A DNA stretch of 64,000 bases from Jejubacter sp036620675 (GCA_036620675.1 JAZHEE010000013.1); one strand, 5' to 3'; counted from the stretch's first letter, positions 16,707 to 26,522 are shown. Notes: a model not told the origin generated them from the letters alone. Program-made: numbers and translations.

Positions 16707-18005
16707 TTACGCCTGCTGGTTCATCAGGTCGCTGAAGGAAGTGGCTTTCTCAGTCACTTTCGCTTTATTCAGCACGGCTTCAACCGCCTGCTCTTCCAGC
16801 GCAACGTTGCGCATGTTGTCCATCAGCTCTTTGTTTTTGCTGTAGAACTCGATAACTTCCTGCGGATCTTCGTAAGCGGAAGCCATCTCTTCAATCAGGC
16901 CTTTAACGCGATCTTCGTCAGCTTTCAGCTCGTTGGTGCGAATAACTTCGCCCAGCAGCAGGCCCACGACGACGCGGCGCTTAGCCTGCTCTTCGAACAG
17001 TTCGCGCGGCAGTTCCATCGCCTGCTGCGCGTTACCGCCAAAGCGCTGCGCAGCCTGCTGGCGCAGAACGTCGATTTCGCCGTCGATCAGCGCAGACGGA
17101 ACGTCGATTTCATTGGCTTTTACCAGACCTTCGATAGCCTGAGACTTGATACGGTTACGTACCGCGCCTTTCAGCTCGCGCTCCATGTTCTTACGCACTT
17201 CAGCGCGCAGGCCTTCGATGGAGCCATCTTCCACGCCAAAGCGTTTGATGAACTCTTCGGTCAGTTCCGGCAGCTCGCTCTCTTCGACTTTCTTCAGGGT
17301 GATGGCAAACTGCGCCGCTTTACCCTTCAGGTTTTCTGCGTGGTACTCTTCCGGGAAGGTCACGTCAATAGTGAACTCTTCGCCAGCCTTGTGACCCACG
17401 ATGCCTTCTTCAAAGCCCGGGATCATGCGGCCCTGACCCATGGCCAGTACGAAGTCAGACGCTTTACCGCCTTCAAACTCTTCGCCGTCAACGGTGCCGG
17501 TGAAGTCGATGGTCGCGCGATCCTCTGCGGCTGCGGCGCCTTCTTTCTCTTTCCAGGTCGCCTGCTGCTTACGCAGCGTGTCCAGCATGGTGTCGAGATC
17601 GGCGTCGGTTACTTCAACAACCGGCTTCTCAACTTCGATCTCTTCCAGGCCTTTCAGCTCAACTTCCGGGTAGACTTCAAACTCTACGGAGTAGGTATAG
17701 TCTTCACCCTGCTTGTATTCGCCCGGCACGTACTTCGGTGCGCCGGCCGGATTGATTTTCTCCTGAACGATCGCATCAATGAAGTTGCGGCTCATCAGGT
17801 CGCCCAGAACGTCCTGGCGAACAGAGGCGCCATAACGCTGAGCAACGATGTTCATCGGTACTTTACCCTTGCGGAAGCCGTCAATACGGACTTTCTTTGC
17901 CACGTTGACCAGCTCGCTCTTCACAGCGTTCTCGATGCTGTCAGCAGCGATAGTAATCGTGATACGGCGCCCAAGGCCCTGAGTGGTTTCAACTGAAACT
18001 TGCAT
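16707..18005 (-). CDS. tig: Trigger factor
   Basis: Trigger factor is the ribosome-bound chaperone that first meets nascent chains. The 432 residues are the same length as in E. coli. The N-terminal ribosome-binding domain carries the signature GFRKGKVP (about residues 43-50). A central FKBP-type prolyl isomerase domain lies at about 150-245 (for example VDGEEFEGGKASDFVLAMG and MIPGFEEGIVGH). The helical C-terminal arms that cradle substrate follow. It stands upstream of clpP-clpX-lon on the same strand, the usual quality-control block, with its own terminator. Confidence 0.98.
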   Translation of the reverse strand: MQVSVETTQGLGRRITITIAADSIENAVKSELVNVAKKVRIDGFRKGKVPMNIVAQRYGASVRQDVLGDLMSRNFIDAIVQEKINPAGAPKYVPGEYKQGEDYTYSVEFEVYPEVELKGLEEIEVEKPVVEVTDADLDTMLDTLRKQQATWKEKEGAAAAEDRATIDFTGTVDGEEFEGGKASDFVLAMGQGRMIPGFEEGIVGHKAGEEFTIDVTFPEEYHAENLKGKAAQFAITLKKVEESELPELTEEFIKRFGVEDGSIEGLRAEVRKNMERELKGAVRNRIKSQAIEGLVKANEIDVPSALIDGEIDVLRQQAAQRFGGNAQQAMELPRELFEEQAKRRVVVGLLLGEVIRTNELKADEDRVKGLIEEMASAYEDPQEVIEFYSKNKELMDNMRNVALEEQAVEAVLNKAKVTEKATSFSDLMNQQA

Positions 18006-18060
18006 CTTTATACCTCAAAAAATCACAGTACTCGGTCAACTCTGGAAGCCCGTTCTACTC

Positions 18061-18141
18061 ATACCCCAAATAATTTGAGCTGCAGAAAGCCGGCAAGTGA
18101 ACGCAGCCAACGTACCTGCAACCTGAAGTATGAAGGGTATA
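18061..18141. repeat. Short ERIC-type element upstream of tig
   Basis: The 81-bp segment begins ATACCCCAAATAATTTGAG and ends with a GAAGTATGAAGGGTAT stretch. These are the two ends of the 127-bp enterobacterial ERIC/IRU repeat, and they face each other as an inverted repeat. The central hairpin core of about 45 bp is missing. The rest of the 418-base gap between tig and bolA holds a bidirectional terminator and no gene. Confidence 0.75.
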
Positions 18142-18340
18142 CACGCTTCTCCATACCGGGATGCCCCTCTGAAGCCAGAGTCACACTCCCTGTCGCCAGA
18201 ATCATCCCGAAGACGTTCCGAAAATTAAGACGCAGCATTATAGCGGCATCGCTGTAGTGAGTCGAGGACGGCGCAAGTTTGTCATCCGCAGCCTTTGTCA
18301 CAGTTCCCGGAACCCATTCTGACCCCGATGCCTGAGTAAT

Positions 18341-18378
18341 AAAACAGCGCCAGCCACTGACGTGGCTGGCGCTGTTTT
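18341..18378. terminator. Bidirectional terminator between bolA and the tig upstream region
   Basis: A perfect 17-bp stem including flanking A/T pairs (18341-18357 with 18362-18378, four-base loop) has A-rich and T-rich edges on both strands. It lies 46 bases past the bolA stop. Confidence 0.88.
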
Positions 18379-18423
18379 ACAGCATGTATTTGTGGCGCCC
18401 CCTGTGGGGGCCCGGCTTCTGCG

Positions 18424-18741
18424 TCAGGCAATACTGCTGCCTGCCCCACGACAGGGCGGCGAAGCCACCACGGTATCCTGCAAACCTTCCCACTCTTTAT
18501 GGGTGTACGTATGCAGGGCTAACGCGTGAACGCTACCCGCCAGTTCTTCGGTTAATACTCCATAAATCAGACGATGACGGTTTAAAAAACGTTCTCCGGC
18601 GAAGCGATCGCTTACCAGAACGACTTTAAAATGGCTTTCAGAGCCCGCGGGGACATTGTGACGATAGCTCTCATCAACGACTTCCAGGAAGACGGGGTCA
18701 AAGGCTGCTCTTAATTTTGCTTCTATTCGCTCGCGTACCAT
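18424..18741 (-). CDS. bolA: Transcriptional regulator BolA
   Basis: The 105-residue protein matches E. coli BolA closely (SYRHNVPAGSESHFKVVLVS, HRLIYGVL). BolA has a KH-like fold, responds to stress and stationary phase, influences cell shape and biofilm, and pairs with monothiol glutaredoxins around an Fe-S cluster through the conserved histidine in ALHTYT. The start is ATG at 18741 (MVRERIE, matching the family); another ATG lies three bases upstream and a longer frame reaches 18789. The gene is divergent from yajG across 290 bases, where the bolA promoters should lie. Confidence 0.95.
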   Translation of the reverse strand: MVRERIEAKLRAAFDPVFLEVVDESYRHNVPAGSESHFKVVLVSDRFAGERFLNRHRLIYGVLTEELAGSVHALALHTYTHKEWEGLQDTVVASPPCRGAGSSIA

Positions 18742-19031
18742 CATAATGCTTACCTCGACAGCGCAGGGGATGTCATCCATCCCTTTCAATATTAGCCGCT
18801 TTTACCGCTTCCATTGCGTTTAAACAATAAAAAACTCGGCCTCTTTCTGGGGGAAGAATCCTAACATAGTAGCGACATCAGTCACCTGTGCAAAAACAGG
18901 CATATCCCGACGCTGAGACCTAAAACGGAGAAATCTGGAGGCAATACCTGCGTTTGGCACTTCCTCTTACCGGCAGCAATGATATGATGGCAAGAATTTT
19001 GCTGCCTTTGTGACATTCGAGACAAGTAAAC

Positions 19032-19610
19032 ATGTTCAAGAAAATACTCTTTCCGCTAATGGCGCTGGTTATGCTGGCTGGTTGTGCTTCGCAGTCCAAC
19101 ACCATCGAAGTCTCCCCTAAAATCGCCCTGCCCCAGCAGGATCCCAGCCTGATGGGCGTGACCGTCAGCATTAACGGTGCCGACAAGCGTACCGATCAAG
19201 CGCTAGCTAAGGTCAACCGCGACAACCAGCTGGTGACTCTGACGCCATCCCGCGATCTGCGTTTTCTGCTGCAGGAAGTACTGGAAAAACAGATGACCGC
19301 CCGCGGCTATATGATTGGCCCAAGCGCGCCGGTCGATCTGCAGATCGTTGTTAATCAGCTATTCGCCGATGTCTCTCAGGGGAACGTGCGTTACAACATT
19401 GCGACCAAAGCCGATATCTCAATTATCGCGACCGCTCGCAACGGCAACACGATGACTAAACAGTACCGCTCCACCTATACCGTGGAAGGCGCGTTCCAGG
19501 CATCTAACAAAAATATCGCCAATGCGGTCAACACCGTACTGACCGACACCATTGCCGAAATGGCGCAGGACACCAGCGTTCACGACTTTATTAAGAAGAA
19601 CGCCCGTTAA
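19032..19610 (+). CDS. yajG: Lipoprotein YajG
   Basis: The 192-residue protein starts with a lipoprotein signal whose lipobox LAGC puts the lipidated cysteine at residue 18, followed by ASQSN. The residue at +2 is alanine, which favours sorting to the outer membrane. The rest matches the YajG family (VSPKIALPQQ, TPSRDLRFLLQEVLEKQM). Its function is not established. The muropeptide permease gene ampG follows after 51 bases on the same strand, the conserved yajG-ampG arrangement, which hints at a link to cell-wall recycling. Confidence 0.93.
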   Translation: MFKKILFPLMALVMLAGCASQSNTIEVSPKIALPQQDPSLMGVTVSINGADKRTDQALAKVNRDNQLVTLTPSRDLRFLLQEVLEKQMTARGYMIGPSAPVDLQIVVNQLFADVSQGNVRYNIATKADISIIATARNGNTMTKQYRSTYTVEGAFQASNKNIANAVNTVLTDTIAEMAQDTSVHDFIKKNAR

Positions 19611-19661
19611 TCGCCGCATTTACGGCCCGGCGACACCGCCGGGCCCGCCACCAGGTTTCTC

Positions 19662-21146
19662 ATGAGCAGTCACTACCTTCGTCTATTCCAGCAACCTAAG
19701 TCAGCCATCCTACTGATTCTGGGCTTTGCTTCCGGCCTTCCCCTCGCCCTGACTTCCGGCACTCTCCAGGCCTGGATGACGGTGGAGAATATCGACCTTA
19801 AAACCATCGGCTTCTTCTCGCTGGTAGGTCAGGCCTACGTCTTTAAATTTCTGTGGTCACCGGCCATGGATCGCTATTGCCCACCGCTGTTCGGCCGACG
19901 TCGCGGATGGCTGCTGATTACCCAACTGCTGTTGCTGGCTGCCATTGCCGGGATGGGATTTCTGGATCCCGCCAGCCAGTTGCGCTGGATGGCGGCGCTG
20001 GCGGTACTGATCGCCTTCTGTTCCGCATCACAGGATATCGCTTTCGACGCCTGGAAAACCGACGTACTACCACCGGAAGAGCGAGGCAGCGGCGCTGCCA
20101 TCAGCGTCCTGGGCTACCGGCTGGCGATGCTGGTGTCAGGCGGGCTGGCGCTATGGCTGGCCGATAAATATCTGGGCTGGAATGCCACTTACTGGCTGAT
20201 GGCCGCTCTGCTGATTCCCTGTCTTATCGCCACCTGGCTGGCGCCAGAACCCACAGACGCCATTCCGGCTCCCAAAAGCCTGGAAGAGGCGGTCGTGGCG
20301 CCGCTGCGTGATTTCTTCGGCCGCAACAATGCATGGCTGATACTGCTATTAATCGTGATGTATAAACTTGGCGACGCCTTCGCCATGAGCCTGACCACCA
20401 CATTCCTGATCCGCGGCGTCGGCTTCGATGCCGGCGAAGTAGGCGTAGTGAACAAAACGCTGGGCCTGCTCGCCACGATTATCGGAGCGCTGTACGGCGG
20501 CGTTCTGATGCAGCGAATGAGCCTGTTCCGGGCGCTGCTGATCTTCGGCATCCTGCAGGGCGTTTCCAATGCAGGCTACTGGTTGCTTTCCATTACTGAT
20601 AAACATCTGTTCAGCATGGCGGGAGCCGTCTTCTTCGAAAACCTGTGCGGCGGTATGGGTACCTCGGCTTTTGTCGCGCTGTTGATGACGCTATGCAATA
20701 AGTCGTTTTCCGCCACCCAGTTTGCCCTGCTTTCAGCACTCTCTGCGGTGGGAAGAGTCTATGTCGGCCCCATCGCCGGCTGGTTTGTCGAATCTCACGG
20801 CTGGCCTGTTTTTTATCTTTTTTCCGTTGCGGCCGCAGTGCCCGGTATTCTGTTGCTGATACTGTGCCGCAGCACGCTTGAGTATACCCAACGTACCGGC
20901 GACTTTATGGCCCGCGACGCCTTCGCCAGGGGCTATCGCTTCGCGCTACGGCTATTGGGCGCAGGCTGCCTTCTGCTGGGTGCCTGGCTGCTGGTGCTGA
21001 TCCTGAATGCGCTGGATATGACAGCACTCGGTTTCGATCCCCTCCTTCTGGAGTGGGGAGCGGGACTCGCAGCTGTCGGCATCCTGTTCGGTGGCGTTCT
21101 GGACTGGCTGGCACTGCGCCGCAGCGCCAGACATATCACGACGTAA
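19662..21146 (+). CDS. ampG: Muropeptide permease AmpG
   Basis: AmpG imports anhydromuropeptides (GlcNAc-anhydroMurNAc peptides) from the periplasm using the proton gradient, for cell-wall recycling and for induction of AmpC-type beta-lactamases where ampR-ampC are present. The 494-residue protein is a major facilitator superfamily member with about 12-14 hydrophobic segments. The start matches the family (LRLFQQPKSAILLILGFASGLPLALT), as do FGRRRGWLL after the third helix and AFCSASQDIAFDAWKTD. Its length is close to E. coli AmpG (491). It is the second gene after yajG. The C-terminal 60 residues are hydrophobic and variable, as usual. Confidence 0.97.
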   Translation: MSSHYLRLFQQPKSAILLILGFASGLPLALTSGTLQAWMTVENIDLKTIGFFSLVGQAYVFKFLWSPAMDRYCPPLFGRRRGWLLITQLLLLAAIAGMGFLDPASQLRWMAALAVLIAFCSASQDIAFDAWKTDVLPPEERGSGAAISVLGYRLAMLVSGGLALWLADKYLGWNATYWLMAALLIPCLIATWLAPEPTDAIPAPKSLEEAVVAPLRDFFGRNNAWLILLLIVMYKLGDAFAMSLTTTFLIRGVGFDAGEVGVVNKTLGLLATIIGALYGGVLMQRMSLFRALLIFGILQGVSNAGYWLLSITDKHLFSMAGAVFFENLCGGMGTSAFVALLMTLCNKSFSATQFALLSALSAVGRVYVGPIAGWFVESHGWPVFYLFSVAAAVPGILLLILCRSTLEYTQRTGDFMARDAFARGYRFALRLLGAGCLLLGAWLLVLILNALDMTALGFDPLLLEWGAGLAAVGILFGGVLDWLALRRSARHITT

Positions 21147-21582
21147 ATGCGGGATGGGCATTTTTTGGCCAAACAGCCCTCAATTTGAATATTTATGGTT
21201 AACAAAAAGGGCGGCGAAAATAATTCTGTTTTGTCATTACGTGCGCAGGAAATTAAACGGTTCAGCACGGTGAGAAATTATTTTTCGCCTTTTTTTGTTT
21301 AGTATTTGATGCCTGTTTGTTAATTAGTTGTTGGTTTTATCCGAATGGTTATACCAATGCGCCTCATTGACGTTTCTTTACATAGAATTTGGTTATAATC
21401 CCCGTCATGTGCCTGTCACCTCTGTCATTTTACATTTTGTTGCATTTCATGTGACACTACCAACAGAACCCGGTAACAGCCACCTGACACATCCCCACCC
21501 ATGTTTACAGTAATGTAACCATCCCGTAAAATGCCCTCACACTTTAAACGCCACCAGATCCCCGTGGAATTGAGGTCGTTAA
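21147..21582 (+). promoter_or_regulatory. Regulatory region of the cyo operon
   Basis: This 436-base gap holds no gene. It is AT-rich compared with its surroundings. A TATAAT hexamer at 21394-21399 is a plausible -10 element, leaving an mRNA leader of about 180 bases, but no -35 at ideal spacing is clear. In E. coli this operon is repressed by ArcA and Fnr under oxygen limitation; I did not assign individual operators. A GAATTGAGG stretch near 21567 may act in translation of cyoA. Confidence 0.5.
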
Positions 21583-22554
21583 ATGAGACTCAGGAAATAC
21601 AATAAAAGTTTGGGACTGCTGTCGTTAATCGCAGGCACTGTATTACTCAGCGGCTGTGATGCGGCATTGTTAGACCCCAAAGGGCAGGTAGGCCTGGAGC
21701 AACGTTCCCTGATACTGACGGCATTTGGCCTGATGTTGATTGTCGTGATTCCGGCCATTCTGATGGCAGTCGCCTTTGCCTGGAAATACCGTGCGAGCAA
21801 TAAGGATGCTAAATACACGCCTAACTGGTCGCACTCCAACAAAGTCGAAGCTGTCGTCTGGATCGTTCCCATCCTTATCATCGTCTTCCTTGCCGTGCTA
21901 ACCTGGAAAACCAGCCACTCGCTGGATCCATACAAGCCGCTGGCAGCGCAAAAAGACGAAAAACCCGTCACCATTGAAGTTGTTTCTATGGACTGGAAGT
22001 GGTTCTTCATCTATCCGGAGCAGGGTATCGCGACGGTCAATGAGATAGCCTTCCCGGCCAATACACCGGTAGAGTTTAAGATAACGTCTAACTCGGTCAT
22101 GAACTCCTTCTTTATTCCGCGTCTGGGCAGCCAGATTTACGCCATGGCAGGAATGCAGACCAAACTGCACCTGATCGCCAACGAAGCAGGGACTTACAAC
22201 GGTATCTCCTCCAGCTACAGCGGCCCAGGTTTCTCCGGCATGAAATTCAAAGCCATTGCAACACCCGACCGTGCGGCTTTCGACCAGTGGGTAGACAAAG
22301 TTAAACAGTCTCCTGAGGCGATCAACGATATGGCGGCTTACGAGAAAATCGCAGCCCCCAGCGAAAACAACAAGGTCGAGTACTTCTCCAGCGTGAAGCC
22401 TGAATTGTTCCGAGCAGTCATTAACAAATTCATGGCCCACGGCCAGGACATGAACATGAACCACGCAGAGGGCGGGCATGCAAGCCATGCTTCCGGCGTT
22501 GAGGGCATGACCATGAGCAATGCGGAAACCTCTCATCAGGGCGCCGAGGAATAA
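21583..22554 (+). CDS. cyoA: Cytochrome bo3 ubiquinol oxidase subunit II
   Basis: CyoA is the lipoprotein subunit II of the proton-pumping cytochrome bo3 quinol oxidase in the inner membrane. The 323-residue protein has a lipobox LSGC with the cysteine at residue 25, two membrane helices (about 45-70 and 90-110) and a cupredoxin-like periplasmic domain. In that domain the CuA ligands of cytochrome c oxidases are absent, as expected for a quinol oxidase. The C-terminal tail is rich in His and Met (GQDMNMNHAEGGHASHASG) and somewhat longer than in E. coli. It is the first gene of cyoABCDE, and cyoB follows after 4 bases. Confidence 0.98.
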   Translation: MRLRKYNKSLGLLSLIAGTVLLSGCDAALLDPKGQVGLEQRSLILTAFGLMLIVVIPAILMAVAFAWKYRASNKDAKYTPNWSHSNKVEAVVWIVPILIIVFLAVLTWKTSHSLDPYKPLAAQKDEKPVTIEVVSMDWKWFFIYPEQGIATVNEIAFPANTPVEFKITSNSVMNSFFIPRLGSQIYAMAGMQTKLHLIANEAGTYNGISSSYSGPGFSGMKFKAIATPDRAAFDQWVDKVKQSPEAINDMAAYEKIAAPSENNKVEYFSSVKPELFRAVINKFMAHGQDMNMNHAEGGHASHASGVEGMTMSNAETSHQGAEE

Positions 22555-22558
22555 TACG

Positions 22559-24550
22559 ATGTTTGGAAAATTGACACTGGATGCCGTTCCGTACCATGAA
22601 CCTATTATCATGGTTACCATATCGGCAATTATTATCGGGGGGCTGGCGCTATTAGCCGCCATCACTTACTTCGGTAAGTGGTCATACCTGTGGAAAGAGT
22701 GGCTCACTTCGGTGGATCACAAACGTTTAGGCATCATGTACATCATCGTGGCTATCGTCATGCTGATTCGTGGCTTCTCTGATGCCATCATGATGCGTAG
22801 CCAGCAGGCGCTGGCTTCAGCCGGTGAAGCCGGTTATCTGCCACCTCATCACTACGACCAGATCTTTACCGCCCACGGCGTTATCATGATCTTCTTCGTG
22901 GCGATGCCGTTCGTTATCGGTCTGATGAACCTGGTGGTTCCGCTGCAGATCGGCGCGCGCGACGTGGCATTTCCTTTCCTGAACAACCTGAGCTTCTGGT
23001 TTACGGTTGTCGGTGTGGTTCTGGTTAACCTTTCTCTCGGGGTGGGTGAGTTCGCTCAGACCGGTTGGCTGGCCTACCCGCCGCTGTCGGGCATAGAGTA
23101 CAGTCCAACGGTCGGGGTCGATTACTGGATATGGAGCCTACAGCTATCGGGTATTGGTACCACGCTGACCGGTATTAACTTCTTCGTGACCATTATGAAG
23201 ATGCGCGCTCCGGGCATGACCATGTTCAAGATGCCGGTCTTCACCTGGGCATCGCTGTGCGCCAACATCCTGATTATCGCTTCATTCCCGATTCTGACGG
23301 TGACTATCGCGTTGCTGACCCTGGACCGCTATCTGGGTACCCATTTCTTTACCAACGATATGGGCGGCAACATGATGATGTACATCAACCTGATCTGGGC
23401 CTGGGGCCATCCGGAAGTGTACATCCTGGTTCTGCCGGTATTCGGGGTCTTCTCTGAAATTACCGCGACCTTCTCTAAAAAACGTCTGTTCGGTTACACC
23501 TCGCTGGTGTGGGCGACCGTATGTATCACCATCCTCTCCTTCATCGTGTGGTTGCACCACTTCTTCACGATGGGTTCAGGAGCCAACGTTAACGCCTTCT
23601 TCGGTATCACCACCATGATTATCGCCATCCCGACCGGGGTGAAGATCTTCAACTGGCTGTTTACCATGTATCAGGGCCGTATCACCTTCCACTCTTCCAT
23701 GTTGTGGACCGTGGGCTTTATCGTTACCTTTACCATTGGTGGTATGACCGGGGTTCTGCTGGCCGTACCTGGCGCCAACTTCGTACTGCACAACAGCCTG
23801 TTCCTGATTGCCCACTTCCATAACGTTATCATCGGTGGTGTGGTCTTCGGTTGCTTCGCAGGTCTGGCTTACTGGTGGCCGAAAGCCTTTGGCTTTACCC
23901 TGAACGAGAAATGGGGCAAGCGCGCCTTCTGGTTCTGGATTATTGGCTTCTTCGTTGCCTTTATGCCGCTGTACGTGCTGGGCTTCATGGGGATGACTCG
24001 TCGTCTGAGCCAGAACATCGACCCGCAGTTCCATCCAATGCTGATGGTTGCCGCTGGCGGTGCTGCACTGATCGCACTGGGTATCCTGTGTCAGTTGATC
24101 ATGTTCTACGTTTCTATCCGTGACCGCGATCAGAACCGCGATCTGACCGGCGATCCGTGGGGTGGCCGTACCCTGGAGTGGGCAACCTCTTCACCGCCGC
24201 CGTTCTACAACTTCGCGAAAGTACCTCAGATCCACGAGCGTGACGCGTTCTGGGAAATGAAAGAAAAAGGCGAAGCTTACAAGCAGCCGACCCAGTATGA
24301 AGAAATTCATATGCCGAAAAACAGCGGCGCGGGTATCGTCATCGCTGCATTCGCTACGGTTTTCGGTTTTGCCATGATCTGGCACATCTGGTGGCTGGCC
24401 ATCGTTGGTTTCGCTGGCATGATCGTCACCTGGATTGTGAAAAGCTTTGACGAGGACGTGGATTACTACGTGCCGGTTAAAGAGATCGAAAAACTGGAAA
24501 ACCAGCATTTTGACGAAATTAGCAAGGCGGGGCTGAAAAATGTCAACTGA
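22559..24550 (+). CDS. cyoB: Cytochrome bo3 ubiquinol oxidase subunit I
   Basis: CyoB is the catalytic subunit, with low-spin heme b, high-spin heme o3 and CuB, and it reduces oxygen to water while pumping protons. The 663 residues equal the E. coli length. Conserved ligand segments are visible: TAHGVIMIF near residue 106, WAWGHPEVYI near 284, VWLHHFFT near 333-334 and LIAHFHNVIIGG near 419-421. The start at 22559 (MFGKLTLD) fits the family; a longer upstream frame overlaps cyoA. It overlaps cyoC by 11 bases, consistent with translational coupling. Confidence 0.98.
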   Translation: MFGKLTLDAVPYHEPIIMVTISAIIIGGLALLAAITYFGKWSYLWKEWLTSVDHKRLGIMYIIVAIVMLIRGFSDAIMMRSQQALASAGEAGYLPPHHYDQIFTAHGVIMIFFVAMPFVIGLMNLVVPLQIGARDVAFPFLNNLSFWFTVVGVVLVNLSLGVGEFAQTGWLAYPPLSGIEYSPTVGVDYWIWSLQLSGIGTTLTGINFFVTIMKMRAPGMTMFKMPVFTWASLCANILIIASFPILTVTIALLTLDRYLGTHFFTNDMGGNMMMYINLIWAWGHPEVYILVLPVFGVFSEITATFSKKRLFGYTSLVWATVCITILSFIVWLHHFFTMGSGANVNAFFGITTMIIAIPTGVKIFNWLFTMYQGRITFHSSMLWTVGFIVTFTIGGMTGVLLAVPGANFVLHNSLFLIAHFHNVIIGGVVFGCFAGLAYWWPKAFGFTLNEKWGKRAFWFWIIGFFVAFMPLYVLGFMGMTRRLSQNIDPQFHPMLMVAAGGAALIALGILCQLIMFYVSIRDRDQNRDLTGDPWGGRTLEWATSSPPPFYNFAKVPQIHERDAFWEMKEKGEAYKQPTQYEEIHMPKNSGAGIVIAAFATVFGFAMIWHIWWLAIVGFAGMIVTWIVKSFDEDVDYYVPVKEIEKLENQHFDEISKAGLKNVN

Positions 24551-25148
24551 TACTCTGTCTCACGCGAACGCCCACGATCACGGGCACCACGATGCAGGCG
24601 CCAATAAGGTCTTTGGCTTCTGGATCTACCTGATGAGCGATTGCATTATCTTTGCAACGCTGTTCGCAACCTATGCCGTTCTGGTGAACGGCACTGCCGG
24701 TGGCCCGAGCGGCAAGGACATCTTCGAACTGCCTTTCGTGCTGGTGGAGACGTTCCTGCTGCTGTTTAGTTCCATCACCTACGGCATGGCGGTTATCGCC
24801 ATGAACAACAAAAACCAGGGCCAGGTTATGACCTGGCTTGCCCTGACCTTCCTGTTCGGGGCCGGGTTTATTGGGATGGAAATCTACGAATTCCATCATC
24901 TGATCGCCGAAGGCTTCGGTCCGGATCGCAGCGGCTTCCTGTCAGCGTTTTTCACGCTGGTCGGTACCCACGGCCTGCACGTGACCTCGGGTCTTATCTG
25001 GATGCTGGTGCTGATGGTTCAGATTTCTCGTCGCGGCCTGACCAGCACTAACCGCACCCGCGTCATGTGCCTGAGCATGTTCTGGCACTTCCTGGATGTG
25101 GTCTGGATCTGTGTCTTCTCTGTAGTCTACCTGATGGGGGCGATGTAA
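24540..25148 (+). CDS. cyoC: Cytochrome bo3 ubiquinol oxidase subunit III
   Basis: CyoC is subunit III of the quinol oxidase, with no cofactor of its own, and stabilises subunit I. The 202-residue protein starts with a His-rich segment (HANAHDHGHHDAG), followed by five hydrophobic helices and the family motif HGLHVTSGLIWM. Its start lies inside the cyoB 3' end (11-base overlap), and its TAA stop shares one base with the cyoD start. Assignment is secure from sequence and operon position. Confidence 0.97.
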   Translation: MSTDTLSHANAHDHGHHDAGANKVFGFWIYLMSDCIIFATLFATYAVLVNGTAGGPSGKDIFELPFVLVETFLLLFSSITYGMAVIAMNNKNQGQVMTWLALTFLFGAGFIGMEIYEFHHLIAEGFGPDRSGFLSAFFTLVGTHGLHVTSGLIWMLVLMVQISRRGLTSTNRTRVMCLSMFWHFLDVVWICVFSVVYLMGAM

Positions 25149-25477
25149 TGAGTCATTCCAACGAACACGCCGGCGCACATCACGGCAGCGTTAAGACCTA
25201 CATGACCGGGTTCATTCTTTCTATCATCCTGACGGTAATCCCCTTCTGGATGGTAATGAATGGCAGCGCCGCCCCATCAACGCTGATTTGGGTGGTGGTA
25301 ATCACTGCGGTGGTTCAGCTTCTGGTTCATCTGTCGTGCTTCCTGCACCTGAATACCTCTTCGGAGGGCGGCTGGAACATGATTGCCTTTGTCTTTACCG
25401 TGCTGATCATCGCCATCGTGGTGGTAGGCTCGATTTGGATTATGTGGAATCTTAACCACAATATGATGCTTCACTAA
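25148..25477 (+). CDS. cyoD: Cytochrome bo3 ubiquinol oxidase subunit IV
   Basis: CyoD is the small subunit IV, needed for assembly of CuB in E. coli. The 109-residue product has three membrane helices (about 17-37, 45-65 and 78-100) and the family motif LVHLSCFLHLN. The start at 25148 overlaps the last base of cyoC; a longer frame from 25067 lies wholly within cyoC and is rejected. cyoE starts 10 bases downstream. Confidence 0.97.
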   Translation: MSHSNEHAGAHHGSVKTYMTGFILSIILTVIPFWMVMNGSAAPSTLIWVVVITAVVQLLVHLSCFLHLNTSSEGGWNMIAFVFTVLIIAIVVVGSIWIMWNLNHNMMLH

Positions 25478-25487
25478 GAGCGGCAAA

Positions 25488-26375
25488 ATGATTAAGCAAT
25501 ACCTGCAAGTCACGAAACCAGGAATTATTTTCGGGAATTTAATTTCTGTCATAGGGGGATTTTTACTGGCCTCACAGGGCAGTATTGACTATCCCCTCTT
25601 CCTTTACACCCTGATGGGCGTATCGCTGGTGGTGGCGTCTGGTTGCGTTTACAACAACGTGATCGACCGCGACATCGACCAGAAAATGGAGAGAACGAAG
25701 AATCGGGTGCTGGTAAAAGGCCTGATCTCACCGAAAGTATCGCTGGTATACGCCACCTTGTTGGGTATTGCTGGCTTCATGATGCTGTGGTTTGGCGCCA
25801 ATCCGTTAGCCATGTGGCTGGCGGTGATGGGCTTCGTGGTTTATGTGGGCGTCTATAGCCTGTATATGAAGCGTAAGTCCGTCTACGGTACGCTTATCGG
25901 CAGTCTCTCCGGCGCGGCGCCGCCGGTGATCGGCTACTGCGCCGTCACCAACGAGTTCGACGCCGGCGCTCTGATCCTGCTGGCAATCTTTAGCCTGTGG
26001 CAGATGCCGCACTCCTACGCGATTGCCATTTTCCGCTTTAAGGATTACCAGGCCGCTAACATTCCGGTTTTACCGGTAGTGAGAGGCGTTCCGGTAGCGA
26101 AGAACCACATCACGCTCTACATCATCGCTTTTGCAGTGGCCACATTGATGCTGTCGCTGGGCGGCTACGCCGGTTACAAGTATCTGATTGTGGCGGCGGC
26201 GGTCAGCGTATGGTGGCTGGGGATGGCGCTTTCAGGCTATAAGACCGAAAACGATCGCGTCTGGGCCCGCAAGCTGTTCGTCTTCTCCATTGTCGCTATC
26301 ACTTCGCTAAGCGTTATGATGTCAGTCGACTTTATGGTACCGGAGTCAGGTAACCTGCTGACATACGTCTGGTAA
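25488..26375 (+). CDS. cyoE: Protoheme IX farnesyltransferase (heme O synthase)
   Basis: CyoE transfers a farnesyl group from farnesyl diphosphate to heme b to make heme O, the cofactor of CyoB. The 295-residue inner-membrane protein is of the UbiA prenyltransferase family, with the aspartate-rich motif NNVIDRDIDQKMERTKNR (about residues 48-65) and several membrane helices. The prenyl donor is made by IspA, encoded about 6 kb away. It is the last gene of the operon and is followed by a terminator at 26391-26412. Confidence 0.98.
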   Translation: MIKQYLQVTKPGIIFGNLISVIGGFLLASQGSIDYPLFLYTLMGVSLVVASGCVYNNVIDRDIDQKMERTKNRVLVKGLISPKVSLVYATLLGIAGFMMLWFGANPLAMWLAVMGFVVYVGVYSLYMKRKSVYGTLIGSLSGAAPPVIGYCAVTNEFDAGALILLAIFSLWQMPHSYAIAIFRFKDYQAANIPVLPVVRGVPVAKNHITLYIIAFAVATLMLSLGGYAGYKYLIVAAAVSVWWLGMALSGYKTENDRVWARKLFVFSIVAITSLSVMMSVDFMVPESGNLLTYVW

Positions 26376-26390
26376 CACACTGCATCACTA

Positions 26391-26412
26391 AAAGGCCGCG
26401 CAAGCGGCCTTT
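26391..26412 (+). terminator. Terminator of the cyo operon
   Basis: A 9-bp stem (26391-26399 with 26404-26412, four-base loop) is followed by a T run, 16 bases after the cyoE stop. Confidence 0.9.
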
Positions 26413-26522
26413 TTTATCAATATATTGCAGATAACCTCCTGTAATATTTGCTAAACAAGCTGATATTTACCCCTCCCTGTGCCGCACACTACACTATGTC
26501 CGGCTTTTATTCCGAGGTACTA

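Noticed and set aside
16701..17996. A 431-codon plus-strand frame opposite tig
   Set aside because: It covers almost exactly the tig coding region in reverse and has no family features.
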